From positions 1 through 12,326 of the forward strand of contig USSF01000063.1 in assembly GCA_900557405.1 (NCBI GenBank): a stretch of DNA of 12,326 bases, in the 5' to 3' direction. Shown here piece by piece: positions 1-7,763 of the stretch (the first letter of the stretch is position 1; each line of letters opens with the position of its first letter). The position numbers and the translations under genes are program-made. The notes below the pieces were generated by a model. That model was not told where the DNA came from, ran no database searches, and worked only from the letters and a program-made list of their open reading frames with translations. This DNA is from an uncultured Prevotella sp. GTDB taxonomy: Bacteria; Bacteroidota; Bacteroidia; Bacteroidales; Bacteroidaceae.

Positions 1-191
1 CAAGCTCTTTACTGCAATTGAGATTGCCATTGAGATTGCTTGCGGATTTTAGGTTTATGTTTTCCGCAAATAAAAATGAAGAAAAATATCCTTTTCCCCC
101 ATTTTCCCTTTTTATTGATAGCTTTAACGCATAAAAATGCAACAAGTTGTAAGTTGGACACTTATTATCGGGAGTCAATAGGAACCTCCCT
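1..191. other. Left-edge intergenic DNA with a short tandem repeat
   Basis: I see no gene in this A/T-rich stretch. ATTGAGATTGC occurs twice at a 12-nt period (17-27 and 29-39). A 7-bp inverted repeat, TTGCGGA (41-region) with TCCGCAA about 17 nt further on, could be a weak hairpin, but no T-run follows closely. This lies downstream of the leftward O-methyltransferase gene; no clear terminator for that gene is visible. Confidence 0.4.
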
Positions 192-824
192 TTACCTTTT
201 ATATATAAGCGTCAGTCCGTCGCGGAGGGGGAGCATGACGCGCTCCACGCGCTCGTCGTGGGCCACGAAGTCATTGAATTCCTCGATGCCCTGCGTCTGG
301 CGGTCCTTGTCGTAGGCGTGGTCCACCACGTGTCCGTCCCACAGTGTGTTGTCGGCGAGGATGAAGCCGCCGGGGCGCAACACGGAGAGCACCATCTCGT
401 AGGATTCCATATACGTGCGCTTGTCACCGTCGATGAATGCCATATCGAACTCCACGCCCAGCTTGGGCGCCTCGGTCAGGGCATCACCGATGATGAACCT
501 TATCTTGTCTGCCACGGGGGAGTTTTCTATCCACGGACGGGTGAAGTCCTCCTGCTCGTCGTTTATTTCAAAGGTGTATACCATTCCGCCCTCGGGGAGT
601 CCCTCGGCGAGGCAGATGGCGCTGTAGCCGCTGAACGTGCCTATCTCGAGGATATTCTTTGGCTGTGCCATCCTTACGAGCATCTTCAGGACTCTGCCTT
701 GCAGGTGTCCGCTTGCCATCCTGCCGTGGAGCAGGTGGATATTGGTGGCGCGGTAGAGACGGTAGAGGTAGTCGCCCTCGGGATCGCTGTGGGCGAGTAG
801 GTAGGATTCTAATTCTGGAGTCAT
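192..824 (-). CDS. COMT-type class I SAM-dependent O-methyltransferase
   Basis: The 210-residue protein has the layout of the cation-dependent O-methyltransferases (Methyltransf_3, related to catechol and caffeoyl-CoA methyltransferases). The SAM-binding motif I is ILEIGTFSGYSA (58-69). An acidic segment, FIDGDK (130-135), and ADNTLWDG (157-164) supply the likely metal ligands Asp132, Asp158 and Asn159. No signal peptide or membrane segment is visible, so it should be cytosolic. The start ATG (822-824 on the minus strand) gives the usual length for the family and a normal N-terminal helix. It lies 103 nt downstream of aroQ on the same strand with no TAnnTTTG promoter between them, so it is probably read from the aroQ transcript. 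The family assignment is firm; the methyl acceptor cannot be read from sequence. Confidence 0.92.
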   Translation of the reverse strand: MTPELESYLLAHSDPEGDYLYRLYRATNIHLLHGRMASGHLQGRVLKMLVRMAQPKNILEIGTFSGYSAICLAEGLPEGGMVYTFEINDEQEDFTRPWIENSPVADKIRFIIGDALTEAPKLGVEFDMAFIDGDKRTYMESYEMVLSVLRPGGFILADNTLWDGHVVDHAYDKDRQTQGIEEFNDFVAHDERVERVMLPLRDGLTLIYKR

Positions 825-860
825 GATTCTTTGTTTGGGGCTAATGGCTTGTTGGGCCTG

Positions 861-916
861 ATAGGGGTGATAGTAGAAATAGGAGTGATGGGGTAACAGG
901 ACCGACAGGCCGACAG
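861..916. repeat. Short degenerate tandem repeats between aroQ and the methyltransferase gene
   Basis: ATAGGGGTGAT (861-871) recurs as ATAGGAGTGAT (879-889) at an 18-nt period. Next to it CCGACAGG (902-909) recurs as CCGACAG (910-916) at an 8-nt period. They sit in the 103-nt untranslated gap and resemble slippage products. No function is evident. Confidence 0.5.
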
Positions 917-927
917 TTTGATGGGTG

Positions 928-1344
928 TTATCTTGTCAGTCCCTCTATTGCCAGCCGGTAGGAGTCCAGCCCGAAGCCGCAGATGACGCCCTTGCAGGCT
1001 GGGGAGATGAATGAATGGCGGCGGAATTCCTCGCGCTGGTGCACATTGGAGATATGTACCTCCACCACGGGCGACTTGATGGCGCGGATGCAGTCGTACA
1101 GCGCCACGCTGGTGTGGGTGTAGGCTCCGGCGTTGAGCACTATGCCGTCGGCAGAGAAACCCACCTCCTGCAGCTTGTCTATCAGTTCGCCCTCCACATT
1201 GCTCTGGTAATAGTCTATCTCCACATCGGGAAACAGGCGGCGCAGCCCGGGCAGATAGTCCTCGAAGGACTGGCTGCCGTAGATGCCCGGCTCGCGCACG
1301 CCGAGCAGGTTCAGATTGGGACCGTTTATGATTTGTATCTTCAT
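928..1344 (-). CDS. aroQ: Type II 3-dehydroquinate dehydratase
   Basis: AroQ removes water from 3-dehydroquinate to give 3-dehydroshikimate, the third step of the shikimate pathway, and normally forms a cytosolic dodecamer. The 138 residues cover the whole family: N-terminal INGPNLNLLG (6-15), REPGIYG (17-23) with Arg17 and catalytic Tyr22, LNAGAYTHTS (70-79) with Asn71, EVHISN (95-100) with His97, and FRRHS (107-111) with Arg108. The frame is open upstream to 1455, but the canonical protein begins MKIQIINGPN, so I chose the ATG at 1342-1344; a second in-frame ATG nine codons upstream is less likely. The gene diverges from xerD, and a TAnnTTTG element at 1453-1460 faces it. The methyltransferase gene follows on the same strand. 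No active-site residue is missing. Confidence 0.97.
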   Translation of the reverse strand: MKIQIINGPNLNLLGVREPGIYGSQSFEDYLPGLRRLFPDVEIDYYQSNVEGELIDKLQEVGFSADGIVLNAGAYTHTSVALYDCIRAIKSPVVEVHISNVHQREEFRRHSFISPACKGVICGFGLDSYRLAIEGLTR

Positions 1345-1347
1345 AAG

Positions 1348-1379
1348 TTTGCTGTTTTCTTCGGTTTTCATTAATTTTG
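1348..1379 (+). promoter_or_regulatory. Bacteroidetes-type promoter for xerD
   Basis: TTTG (1348-1351), a 20-nt gap, then TAATTTTG (1372-1379) match the Bacteroidetes -33/-7 pattern. It points toward xerD and would start RNA near 1385, leaving a leader of about 100 nt. It begins only 4 nt from the aroQ start codon, inside the aroQ leader. Confidence 0.65.
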
Positions 1380-1452
1380 CATTGCACCGGCAGAGGACAT
1401 CTGCCTCGCCGCTCTCCCACCCGTTTGTAGGGCGATGGTGCGGAAGATGCAG

Positions 1453-1460
1453 CAAAAGTA
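1453..1460 (-). promoter_or_regulatory. Probable -7 element of the aroQ promoter
   Basis: On the minus strand this reads TACTTTTG followed by C, an exact TAnnTTTG box. No good TTTG lies about 20 nt upstream; the nearest TTG is 26 nt away (1487-1489). Transcription would start near 1447 and run about 100 nt before aroQ. Confidence 0.45.
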
Positions 1461-1488
1461 CAAAAAATATTTAATAATCCCTATAACA

Positions 1489-2442
1489 ATGGATATGAAA
1501 ACCGATAATGATGTGGCAGCAACGGCCGACAGCGAGATGGTGAGGCAGTATTGCAGATACCTGAAGCTGGCGCGCAACTATTCGGAGAACACGCTGAAGG
1601 CGTATACCGACGACCTGCAGAAGCTGGTGGACTACGCCCGCTGCGAGGAACTGGCGCTGACGCAGGTGAAGCTGGAGGACCTGCAGAACTTTGCCGCCAT
1701 GATAATCGACCTGGGCATCAGCGCACGCTCGCAGGGCAGGATACTAAGCGGTGTGAGGGCGTTCTACAAGTTTCTCATCATGGACGGATACATGGACGAG
1801 GACCCTACAGAACTGCTGGAATGGCCCAAGATAGGGGAGCATCTGCCCGAGGTGTTGTCGGTGAAGGAGGTGGACAGGATGAAGGCGGCGGTAGACCTGG
1901 AAAAACCCGAGGGACAGCGCAACAAGGCCATCATCGAGGTATTGTTCAGCTGCGGACTGCGTGTGACGGAGCTCGTCACGCTCCACATGTCGGACCTCTT
2001 CCTTGCGGAGGGTTTCATCCGCGTGACGGGAAAGGGGAAGAAAGACCGCCTCGTGCCTATCTCGGAGAGCGCCGTGAAAGAACTGCAGATGTGGTTCCTC
2101 GACCGCAACCTCATGAATATCAAGCCGGGAGAGGAGGACTACGTATTCCTGAACAGGCGCGGCGCCCACCTCACGCGGATGATGATATTCACCATCGTGA
2201 AGCGGCTTGCTGCCGATGCCGGAATACAGAAGGTCATCAGTCCGCACACCCTTCGCCATTCCTTCGCCACAGCACTTCTGGAAGGCGGGGCAAACCTGCG
2301 CGCCATTCAGGAGATGCTCGGCCACGAGAGTATCGGCACCACGCAGATATACACCCACATCGACGTACATACGCTGCGCGAGGAAATCCTGGAGCACCAC
2401 CCGAGGAACATGAAAACCCACCCCACCGCCGATGGGGAATAA
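1489..2442 (+). CDS. xerD: Site-specific tyrosine recombinase XerD
   Basis: XerD, with XerC, resolves chromosome dimers at dif during division; it cuts and rejoins DNA through a tyrosine. The 317 residues contain an N-terminal SAM-like DNA-binding domain (about 15-100) and a C-terminal catalytic domain (about 120-300). Catalytic residues are all visible: Arg158 in CGLRVTEL, Lys182 in TGKGKKDR, His253 and Arg256 in HTLRHSF, His279 in LGHESIGTTQ, and Tyr288 in IYTHI. The frame is open from 1435, but residues before ATG 1489 are basic leader with no family resemblance; 1495 is a second possible start. Housekeeping neighbours and absence of integration signals favour a chromosomal Xer protein over a phage or transposon integrase. 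XerC is the only close alternative, and the PTELLEWPKIG and RILSGVRAF segments read more like XerD. Confidence 0.93.
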   Translation: MDMKTDNDVAATADSEMVRQYCRYLKLARNYSENTLKAYTDDLQKLVDYARCEELALTQVKLEDLQNFAAMIIDLGISARSQGRILSGVRAFYKFLIMDGYMDEDPTELLEWPKIGEHLPEVLSVKEVDRMKAAVDLEKPEGQRNKAIIEVLFSCGLRVTELVTLHMSDLFLAEGFIRVTGKGKKDRLVPISESAVKELQMWFLDRNLMNIKPGEEDYVFLNRRGAHLTRMMIFTIVKRLAADAGIQKVISPHTLRHSFATALLEGGANLRAIQEMLGHESIGTTQIYTHIDVHTLREEILEHHPRNMKTHPTADGE

Positions 2443-2521
2443 CGGGAAGAAAGAAGGAGAAAAAGGGAGACGGTGCAGGATATGTGCAGAAAACGGCAGT
2501 GTGCGGCTGCCGAAAAGATAG

Positions 2522-2549
2522 AAAAGCTTAAAGCTTTGCCCAAAAGCTT
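2522..2549. repeat. Triple AAGCTT motif, possible operator
   Basis: AAGCTT occurs three times (2524-2529, 2531-2536, 2544-2549). The first two form a direct AAAGCTT-AAAGCTT tandem. The second and third can pair as a 7-bp stem with loop GCCCA (2538-2542). The last copy overlaps the -33 element of the next gene's promoter, so a regulator could bind here. It is not a terminator, because no T-run follows. Confidence 0.4.
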
Positions 2550-2578
2550 GCATACCGTCACACGGCATATTACCTTTG
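2548..2578 (+). promoter_or_regulatory. Promoter of the DUF4248 gene
   Basis: TTG (2548-2550), a 20-nt gap, then TACCTTTG (2571-2578) fit the Bacteroidetes consensus. RNA would start near 2584, about 30 nt before the ATG at 2614, so the small gene has its own promoter apart from xerD. Confidence 0.65.
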
Positions 2579-2613
2579 CAGTATCAAAAAAGGAAACGCA
2601 AATATTTTATATC

Positions 2614-2847
2614 ATGGAAAACTATCAGGAAAACAAATTCAAGGTGCGCGCATACGGTCGCACCGAACTGGCACGCATCTACAGTCCGACACTTAAACCA
2701 GAATCCGCTTACCGTCGCCTGCTGAAATGGATCAGCATCTCGCCCGAACTGTCAAAACAACTGCTAAAGGACGGCAAGCCTTTGAAATACAAGACATTCA
2801 CGCCCTATGAGGTAAGACTCATTGTGGAACATCTGGGGGAGCCGTAA
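2614..2847 (+). CDS. Small DUF4248 family protein of unknown function
   Basis: This 77-residue basic protein matches the pattern I know for DUF4248, a Bacteroidetes family of about 70-80 residues: an N-terminal KVRAYGRTELARIYSP (10-25), a central tryptophan segment RRLLKWISISPEL, and the terminal FTPYEVRLIVEHLGEP. The frame is open upstream to 2473, but ATG 2614 fits the family length and lies 36 nt after its promoter box. There is no signal peptide or membrane segment, so it should be cytosolic. YGRTELARIY, followed by a helix with a conserved Trp, could be a small helical DNA-binding fold, but that is inference. It converges on recX with an 11-nt gap and no visible terminator between them. 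The family's role is not known to me. Confidence 0.85.
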   Translation: MENYQENKFKVRAYGRTELARIYSPTLKPESAYRRLLKWISISPELSKQLLKDGKPLKYKTFTPYEVRLIVEHLGEP

Positions 2848-2858
2848 AAGACCGTTCC

Positions 2859-3350
2859 TCAGTCATCGTATGCACCGCCCAGTATGTCCTCCAGACAGCT
2901 GCGCGCCTCCTCCATGCCGAACCCTCTGCCGAGGGCGAAGCGGAGGAGTTTGCAGAAGAGTTCGTAATCGTTCTTCGCCTTGGTGGATTTCATCTTGGCA
3001 ACGAGCAACGGGCGCAGGGATTCGCTGAATTCCTCATTGCTGAATTCACCGAGCACCCTTTGGCGCACGTCCTCCGGTATCCGCTTCATGACAAGCGCCT
3101 GGTCCACCTTACGCCTGCCCCATTTGTTATAGCGCACCTTGTCGGCAGCAAAGGCACGGGCAAAGCGTTCGTCATCCACATAACGCCCCTTCACAAGAGC
3201 CGCCACCACACGTTCCTGCGCCTCCCCGTCGATGCCCCAGCGCATCATCTTCTCACGCATCTCATGCGAACAATGTTCGGAGCGCGAGCAGAGAGCCTCA
3301 AGTCTCTTCAGCGCACCCTTCTCGTCAATTTCTTTCTTTATACCTGTCAT
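2859..3350 (-). CDS. recX: RecA regulatory protein RecX
   Basis: RecX binds RecA filaments and limits recombination and SOS activity. The 163-residue protein shows the family's helical repeats: an N-terminal unit (about 12-48, with ALKRLEALCSRSEHCSHEMREKM), the diagnostic second unit with GRYVDDERFARAFAADKVRYNKWGR broken over 54-79, and a third unit ending near YELFCKLLRFALGRGF (128-144). Length is typical. The start ATG (3348-3350) is preceded by an A-rich leader with no Shine-Dalgarno. It lies 55 nt downstream of prmC on the same strand with no TAnnTTTG box between them, so the two are probably co-transcribed. recA is not in the window. The stop codon lies 11 nt from the end of the convergent DUF4248 gene. 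Confidence 0.93.
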   Translation of the reverse strand: MTGIKKEIDEKGALKRLEALCSRSEHCSHEMREKMMRWGIDGEAQERVVAALVKGRYVDDERFARAFAADKVRYNKWGRRKVDQALVMKRIPEDVRQRVLGEFSNEEFSESLRPLLVAKMKSTKAKNDYELFCKLLRFALGRGFGMEEARSCLEDILGGAYDD

Positions 3351-3405
3351 TTATCTTTGTCTTTTTGTTTTTGTTAAAAAACAGGAACTTGAATCCATTA
3401 TCCTT

Positions 3406-4245
3406 TTACTCCTTGCAGCACACCGTGTTGCGCTCCTTGCCGAAGATGTCCCTCACCGTATGCACGTCATGAAACCCCTCGTCGCACAGCATTCTCTCGG
3501 TCTCACGGACATAGAGGGGGTTGATTTCAAAGAACAGACACCCTCCCGGCTTCAGCGCCCCGGCGGCATAGTGGGCTATGCTGCGATAGAAGAGCAGCGG
3601 ATCGGCATCCGGCACGAAAAGGGCGAGATGCGGTTCATGGGCAAGCACGTTCTGCTCCATGCCGCCCTGCTCCTTGCGGCATATATACGGCGGATTGCTC
3701 ACTATGGCATCCCACCGTCCGCTATGGACAGGCGGGTTGAGGGCATCCTGCAGGACGAAGTCCACGGCGGCGCCCAGTTCCTGTGCATTGCCGTGCGCCA
3801 CGGCGATAGCCTCCGGCGATATGTCCCAAGCCGACACACGGGCGTGGGGCACATCGAGCGCCAAAGTCGAGGCGATGCATCCGCTGCCCGTACCGACATC
3901 AAGAATCGTCACGCCTTCAGGCCGCTCTGCCATCGCCTCCACAACGAGCGAGCAGAGCTGTTCCGTCTCGGGCCGTGGGATGAGTACCGCCGGCGACACA
4001 CGGAAACTTCTGCCGGCAAACAGCGCCCTGCCCACGACATACTGCACGGGGCAGCCGTCTTCCAGCCGCCTCACGTCGGATTCGAGTCTCTCCGCATCCC
4101 CGGCATCGAGCCTTTCCACACCGCCACACAGGATGTCGGTATACGAAAGACCGTAGCCGTCTTCGAGCAGAATCCTCACAACGGCCTTTGCCTCGCCGTC
4201 GCCCAGACTTGCGGCTATGCGCCGCCAGATATCATTATAGGTCAT
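3406..4245 (-). CDS. prmC: Peptide chain release factor N5-glutamine methyltransferase
   Basis: PrmC methylates the glutamine of the GGQ motif in release factors RF1 and RF2, using SAM, and so raises termination efficiency. The 279 residues have the normal two-part layout: an N-terminal helical domain (about 1-90) ending in LIPRPETEQL, then a Rossmann methyltransferase domain with SAM-binding LDVGTGSGC (115-123) and the substrate-binding NPPY (184-187). The C-terminal part, EINPLYV, is also typical. The start ATG (4243-4245) gives full length, and the leader is A/T-rich. No clear TAnnTTTG promoter is seen; the upstream 234 nt are shared with divergent metG and contain an 8-bp tandem repeat. 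It is probably the first gene of a prmC-recX unit. The long reading frames on the opposite strand are codon-bias shadows. Confidence 0.95.
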   Translation of the reverse strand: MTYNDIWRRIAASLGDGEAKAVVRILLEDGYGLSYTDILCGGVERLDAGDAERLESDVRRLEDGCPVQYVVGRALFAGRSFRVSPAVLIPRPETEQLCSLVVEAMAERPEGVTILDVGTGSGCIASTLALDVPHARVSAWDISPEAIAVAHGNAQELGAAVDFVLQDALNPPVHSGRWDAIVSNPPYICRKEQGGMEQNVLAHEPHLALFVPDADPLLFYRSIAHYAAGALKPGGCLFFEINPLYVRETERMLCDEGFHDVHTVRDIFGKERNTVCCKE

Positions 4246-4280
4246 TTGTAATATCAGGTTATAATGGTGTCAGTTCCCTC

Positions 4281-4328
4281 GTCAACTTGTCAACTCGTCT
4301 ACTTGTCAACTCGTTTACTTGTCAACTC
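4281..4328. repeat. Six tandem copies of an 8-bp unit
   Basis: The unit alternates as GTCAACTT, GTCAACTC, GTCTACTT, GTCAACTC, GTTTACTT, GTCAACTC. It can also be read as three imperfect 16-bp repeats. It fills the prmC-metG divergent region, 36 nt from the prmC start and about 93 nt upstream of the metG -7 box. It may be a slippage-prone simple repeat or a row of protein sites. Confidence 0.85.
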
Positions 4329-4420
4329 CTCCCCTCCTTCTTCACCTGCAAAATTATCGCTTCGCGACTGCTCCTGCAAACATATTTACATATATTTAAT
4401 GCAGAATGAGGAAAAAACAC

Positions 4421-4428
4421 TAACTTTG
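4421..4428 (+). promoter_or_regulatory. -7 element of the metG promoter
   Basis: TAACTTTG is an exact TAnnTTTG box facing metG, 51 nt before its ATG. The -33 element is weak; TTTA at 4395-4398 is the nearest candidate. RNA would start near 4434. No T-box or other riboswitch structure was recognised in the short leader. Confidence 0.6.
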
Positions 4429-4479
4429 CAGTGGAATAACGTTTTTCACATCAAAACAAATACAGAAATTACAGGATAT

Positions 4480-6546
4480 ATGGAAGAAAGACATTTCAAG
4501 CGCACCACCGTTACGGCAGCCCTGCCGTACGCCAACGGAGGAGTACACATCGGCCATCTCGCCGGAGTGTATGTGCCTGCCGACATCTACGTGCGTTATC
4601 TGAGACTGAAGAAACAGGAAGTGATGTTTATCGGCGGAAGCGATGAGCATGGAGTGCCGGTTACCATCCGTGCACGCAAGGAAGGAATAACGACACAGGA
4701 GGTGGTGGACCGCTACCACTCGCTCATCAAGAAATCATTCGAGGACTTCGGAATCTCGTTCGACATCTACAGCCGTACCACTTCTAAGATACACCATAAG
4801 TTCGCTTCGGATTTCTTTCGTGACCTCTATGACAAGGGCGAGCTGATTGAGAAGACCGAGGAGCAGTTCTGCGACGAGGTGACAGGAGAATTCCTCACCG
4901 ACCGCAACATCGTGGGCACCTGTCCGCGATGCGGAGCTGAAGGAGCCTACGGCGACCAGTGCGAAAAGTGCGGAGCTACGCTCTCTCCTGAAGAACTCAT
5001 CAACCCGACCAACAAGAACAACCCGGGACACGGACTCATCAAGAAAGCCACAAAGAATTGGTATCTGCCGCTGAACAAATGGCAGGACTGGCTGAAGAAA
5101 TGGATATTGGAGGACCACAAGGAGTGGCGTCCTAATGTATACGGACAGTGCAAGTCTTGGCTCGACATGGATCTGCAGCCGCGTGCCATGACGCGCGACC
5201 TGGACTGGGGAATCCCCGTCCCTGTGGAAGGAGCCGACGGCAAGGTGCTCTACGTATGGTTCGACGCACCTATCGGATATATCTCTAACACCAAGGAACT
5301 CTGCGACGCTGATCCGGAGACCTGGGGCACATGGCAGAAATGGTGGCAGGACCCGTCGTCAAGACTGATCCACTTCATCGGAAAGGACAACATCGTATTC
5401 CACTGCATCGTGTTCCCTACAATGCTCAAGGCTCATGGCGACTATATCCTGCCAGACAACGTGCCGGCAAACGAATTCCTCAACCTTGAGAACGACAAGA
5501 TTTCCACATCACGCAACTGGGCAATCTGGCTCCACGAATATCTGATTGATTTCCCTGGCAAGCAGGATGTGCTGAGATACGTGCTCACGGCAAACGCACC
5601 GGAGACGAAGGACAACAACTTCACATGGAAGGACTTCCAGGAGCGCAACAACAGCGAACTGGTGGGCGTATACGGAAACTTCGTGAACCGTGCGCTGCAG
5701 CTCACCAAGAAATACTGGAACGGCGTGGTGCCTGAGTGCGGAGAGCTGCAGGACTACGACAAGCAGACGCTCGAGGAATTCTCGGGAGTGAAGAAGAAGG
5801 TGGAAGACCTGCTCGACGTGTTCAAGTTCCGCGACGCACAGAAGGAGGCAATGAACCTCGCCCGCATCGGAAACAAATACATCGCCGACTGCGAACCGTG
5901 GAAGGTATGGAAGACCGACCCGAAGCGCGTGGAGACAATCCTCTATATCTCGCTGCAGCTCGTGGCAAACCTCGCCATAGCGTTCGAGCCGTTCCTGCCG
6001 TTCAGCAGTGCTAAGCTGCGCCAGATGCTCAATATCGACAACTTCGACTGGGACCAGCTCGGAGCGACCGACCTGCTCAAGCCGGGCCATCAGCTCGCCG
6101 AACCGGAACTGCTCTTCGAGAAGATCGAGGACGAGACAATACAGTATCAGCTCGACAAGCTCGAGGAAATCAAGAAGGCTAACGCCGCCGCAGCATACCA
6201 GGCCAAGGAAATCAAGCCTACCGTAAGCTTCGAGGACTTCGAGAAGCTCGACATCCGTGTGGGAACCGTCAAGAACTGCGAGAAGGTGAAGAAGGCCAAC
6301 AAGCTGCTCAAGTTCACCATCGACGACGGCAGCGGCACCGACCGCACCATCGTGAGCGGCATCGCCAAGTTCTACAAACCCGAAGAACTCATAGGCAAGC
6401 AGGTTTGCTTCATCGCCAACTTCGCCCCACGCAAGCTCATGGGCATCGAGAGCCAGGGAATGATTCTCAGTGCTGAGGACTTCGACGGCAACCTGAGCGT
6501 GACCAGGGTGGACAAAGAGGTGAAGCCAGGAAGTCAGGTGGGATAA
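4480..6546 (+). CDS. metG: Methionyl-tRNA synthetase with C-terminal tRNA-binding domain
   Basis: MetG charges tRNA-Met with methionine in the cytosol. The 688 residues show, in order, the class I HIGH motif (23-26, in [10 protein letters not shown]), a zinc-binding insertion with two CxxC pairs (Cys148, 151, 161, 164), the second signature as KISTS (340-344, in place of KMSKS), the helical anticodon-binding domain, and a C-terminal EMAP/Arc1p-type tRNA-binding OB domain (about 584-688, beginning [14 protein letters not shown]). KISTS is the form I expect in Bacteroidales enzymes, so it is not a defect. The frame extends upstream to 4264, but ATG 4480 gives the standard N-terminus ([13 protein letters not shown]) and lies after the promoter. 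Its stop codon overlaps the ribD start by one base (TAATG), implying translational coupling of two unrelated pathways. Confidence 0.98.
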   Translation: MEERHFKRTTVTAALPYANGGVHIGHLAGVYVPADIYVRYLRLKKQEVMFIGGSDEHGVPVTIRARKEGITTQEVVDRYHSLIKKSFEDFGISFDIYSRTTSKIHHKFASDFFRDLYDKGELIEKTEEQFCDEVTGEFLTDRNIVGTCPRCGAEGAYGDQCEKCGATLSPEELINPTNKNNPGHGLIKKATKNWYLPLNKWQDWLKKWILEDHKEWRPNVYGQCKSWLDMDLQPRAMTRDLDWGIPVPVEGADGKVLYVWFDAPIGYISNTKELCDADPETWGTWQKWWQDPSSRLIHFIGKDNIVFHCIVFPTMLKAHGDYILPDNVPANEFLNLENDKISTSRNWAIWLHEYLIDFPGKQDVLRYVLTANAPETKDNNFTWKDFQERNNSELVGVYGNFVNRALQLTKKYWNGVVPECGELQDYDKQTLEEFSGVKKKVEDLLDVFKFRDAQKEAMNLARIGNKYIADCEPWKVWKTDPKRVETILYISLQLVANLAIAFEPFLPFSSAKLRQMLNIDNFDWDQLGATDLLKPGHQLAEPELLFEKIEDETIQYQLDKLEEIKKANAAAAYQAKEIKPTVSFEDFEKLDIRVGTVKNCEKVKKANKLLKFTIDDGSGTDRTIVSGIAKFYKPEELIGKQVCFIANFAPRKLMGIESQGMILSAEDFDGNLSVTRVDKEVKPGSQVG

Positions 6547-7499
6547 TGGACCGGAAATATCTTCTGCGCTGCCTGCAGCTGGCACGCAACGGAATGCAGA
6601 ACGCCAAGCCCAACCCCATGGTGGGTGCAGTGATAGTGGCCCGGGGCCGGATTATCGGCGAGGGCTACCACGTGCGCTGCGGCGAGGGCCATGCCGAGGT
6701 GAACGCCTTCGCCTCGGTGAAGCCCGAAGACGAGGCGCTCCTGCCCGAAGCAACCATATACGTCAGTCTTGAACCCTGCTCTCACTACGGCAAGACTCCG
6801 CCCTGCGCCGACCTCATCATAAGGAAAGGCGTGAAGAGGGCTGTGGTGGGATGCGTGGACCCCTTTGCAAAGGTGCACGGCAACGGCATAAGGAAGCTCC
6901 GCGAGGCTGGCATAGAAGTGGAAGTGGGGGTGCTCGAGGATGAATGTAAGGAGCTGAACAAGCGCTTCTTCACATTCCACACCCACCACCGTCCGTATAT
7001 CCTGCTGAAGTGGTGCCGCACGGCAAACGGATTCCTCGACGACAACTACAAGCCCGTAATGCTCTCCACACCGTTCACGCAGATGCTCTCACACAAGTTG
7101 AGGTCGGAATACGACGCGATACTCGTGGGGAGGGTCACTGCCGAAAGGGACGACCCGAAGCTCAATGTGAGGCATTGGGTGGGGCGCGACCCCATGCGGT
7201 TGGTGATTGACAGAGACAAACCCTGCTTTGAGGGACTGGACTTTTCGGGCGGCGTGGCGCAGCAGATAGCCGACAAGCTGTATGAGGCAGGAAAGCAGTC
7301 GCTTATCGTGGAAGGCGGAGCCGTCACCCTGCAGAGTTTCATCGATGCCGGACTATGGGACGAGATCCGCATAGAGACATCACCCACGACCGTAAGCGGA
7401 GGGACGGAGGCTCCTCTCCTGCCCCACGACGTAAGGCTCGTCAGCCGCAAGACATACGGAGAGAACGTCATCGAGTATTTCGAAAGAAACAGACAATAG
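6546..7499 (+). CDS. ribD: Bifunctional riboflavin biosynthesis deaminase/reductase RibD
   Basis: RibD deaminates the pyrimidine made by GTP cyclohydrolase II and then reduces its ribosyl side chain, two steps toward riboflavin. The deaminase domain (about 1-145) has zinc ligands in HAE (49-51) and PCSHYGKTPPC (77-87), and KPNPMVGAV (21-29). The reductase domain (about 150-317) has VGRVTAERDDPKLNVRHW and LIVEGGAVTLQSFIDAGLWDE. At 317 residues it is shorter than the 340-370 I expect; the loss seems to lie around residues 222-235, between VIDRDKPC and ADKLYEAG, where relatives have a strand carrying VPTLVFT-like sequence. Both active sites otherwise look intact. It begins inside the metG stop codon and is followed 15 nt later by the TSCPD gene. 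No FMN riboswitch is visible. Confidence 0.95.
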   Translation: MDRKYLLRCLQLARNGMQNAKPNPMVGAVIVARGRIIGEGYHVRCGEGHAEVNAFASVKPEDEALLPEATIYVSLEPCSHYGKTPPCADLIIRKGVKRAVVGCVDPFAKVHGNGIRKLREAGIEVEVGVLEDECKELNKRFFTFHTHHRPYILLKWCRTANGFLDDNYKPVMLSTPFTQMLSHKLRSEYDAILVGRVTAERDDPKLNVRHWVGRDPMRLVIDRDKPCFEGLDFSGGVAQQIADKLYEAGKQSLIVEGGAVTLQSFIDAGLWDEIRIETSPTTVSGGTEAPLLPHDVRLVSRKTYGENVIEYFERNRQ

Positions 7500-7514
7500 A
7501 ATTACAAGAACATC

Positions 7515-7763
7515 ATGAAACAGTTTGACTATACCACACAAGGCACATGCAGCCGCTCTATCCACATAGAGCTGAACGACGACAACACCATCAACAACGT
7601 GTCGTTCGTCGGCGGATGCAACGGTAATCTGAAGGGCATCGGCAAGCTCATCGAGGGCATGCCGGCCGACAAGGTCATCGAGCGTCTGGAGGGCGTCACC
7701 TGCGGCTACAAGAACACAAGTTGTCCTGACCAGCTCGCCAAGGCGCTCAAGGAAATGCTCTAA
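7515..7763 (+). CDS. TSCPD-domain small protein (TIGR03905-like)
   Basis: The 82-residue protein carries the TSCPD signature near its C-terminus (TSCPDQLAKAL, 68-78) and four cysteines (12, 35, 63, 70) that could bind a metal. TSCPD domains occur alone in small bacterial proteins of unknown function and at the C-terminus of some B12-dependent ribonucleotide reductases; this is the stand-alone type. No signal peptide or membrane segment is visible. It follows ribD by 15 nt and is the last gene of the metG-ribD transcript, which then meets two hairpins. Its stop codon lies inside a 16-nt sequence found again at 11595-11610. The neighbourhood does not reveal its role, and I do not link it to riboflavin on position alone. 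Confidence 0.9.
   Translation: MKQFDYTTQGTCSRSIHIELNDDNTINNVSFVGGCNGNLKGIGKLIEGMPADKVIERLEGVTCGYKNTSCPDQLAKALKEML

Noticed and set aside
1345..1455. 37-residue N-terminal extension of AroQ
   Set aside because: The canonical enzyme starts MKIQIINGPN, and the extension covers promoter sequence of xerD.
1489..2442. Integrase of a mobile element
   Set aside because: No att site or tRNA gene is near, the neighbours are housekeeping genes, and the sequence is XerD-like throughout.
1551..2531. 326-codon frame overlapping xerD
   Set aside because: It is low-complexity (Gly, Arg, His rich) out-of-frame translation of xerD.
3232..4251. 339-codon open frame opposite prmC and recX
   Set aside because: It is antisense to two well-supported genes, has no family resemblance and follows from their codon bias.
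4264..4479. 72-residue N-terminal extension of MetG
   Set aside because: It translates the 8-bp repeat and the promoter; the family's N-terminus begins at 4480.
5497..5511. KISTS instead of KMSKS as a defective MetG
   Set aside because: This variant is usual in Bacteroidales methionyl-tRNA synthetases, and everything around it is intact.
5509..6585. 358-codon open frame antisense to metG
   Set aside because: It is a shadow of metG, which has complete catalytic motifs over the same bases.
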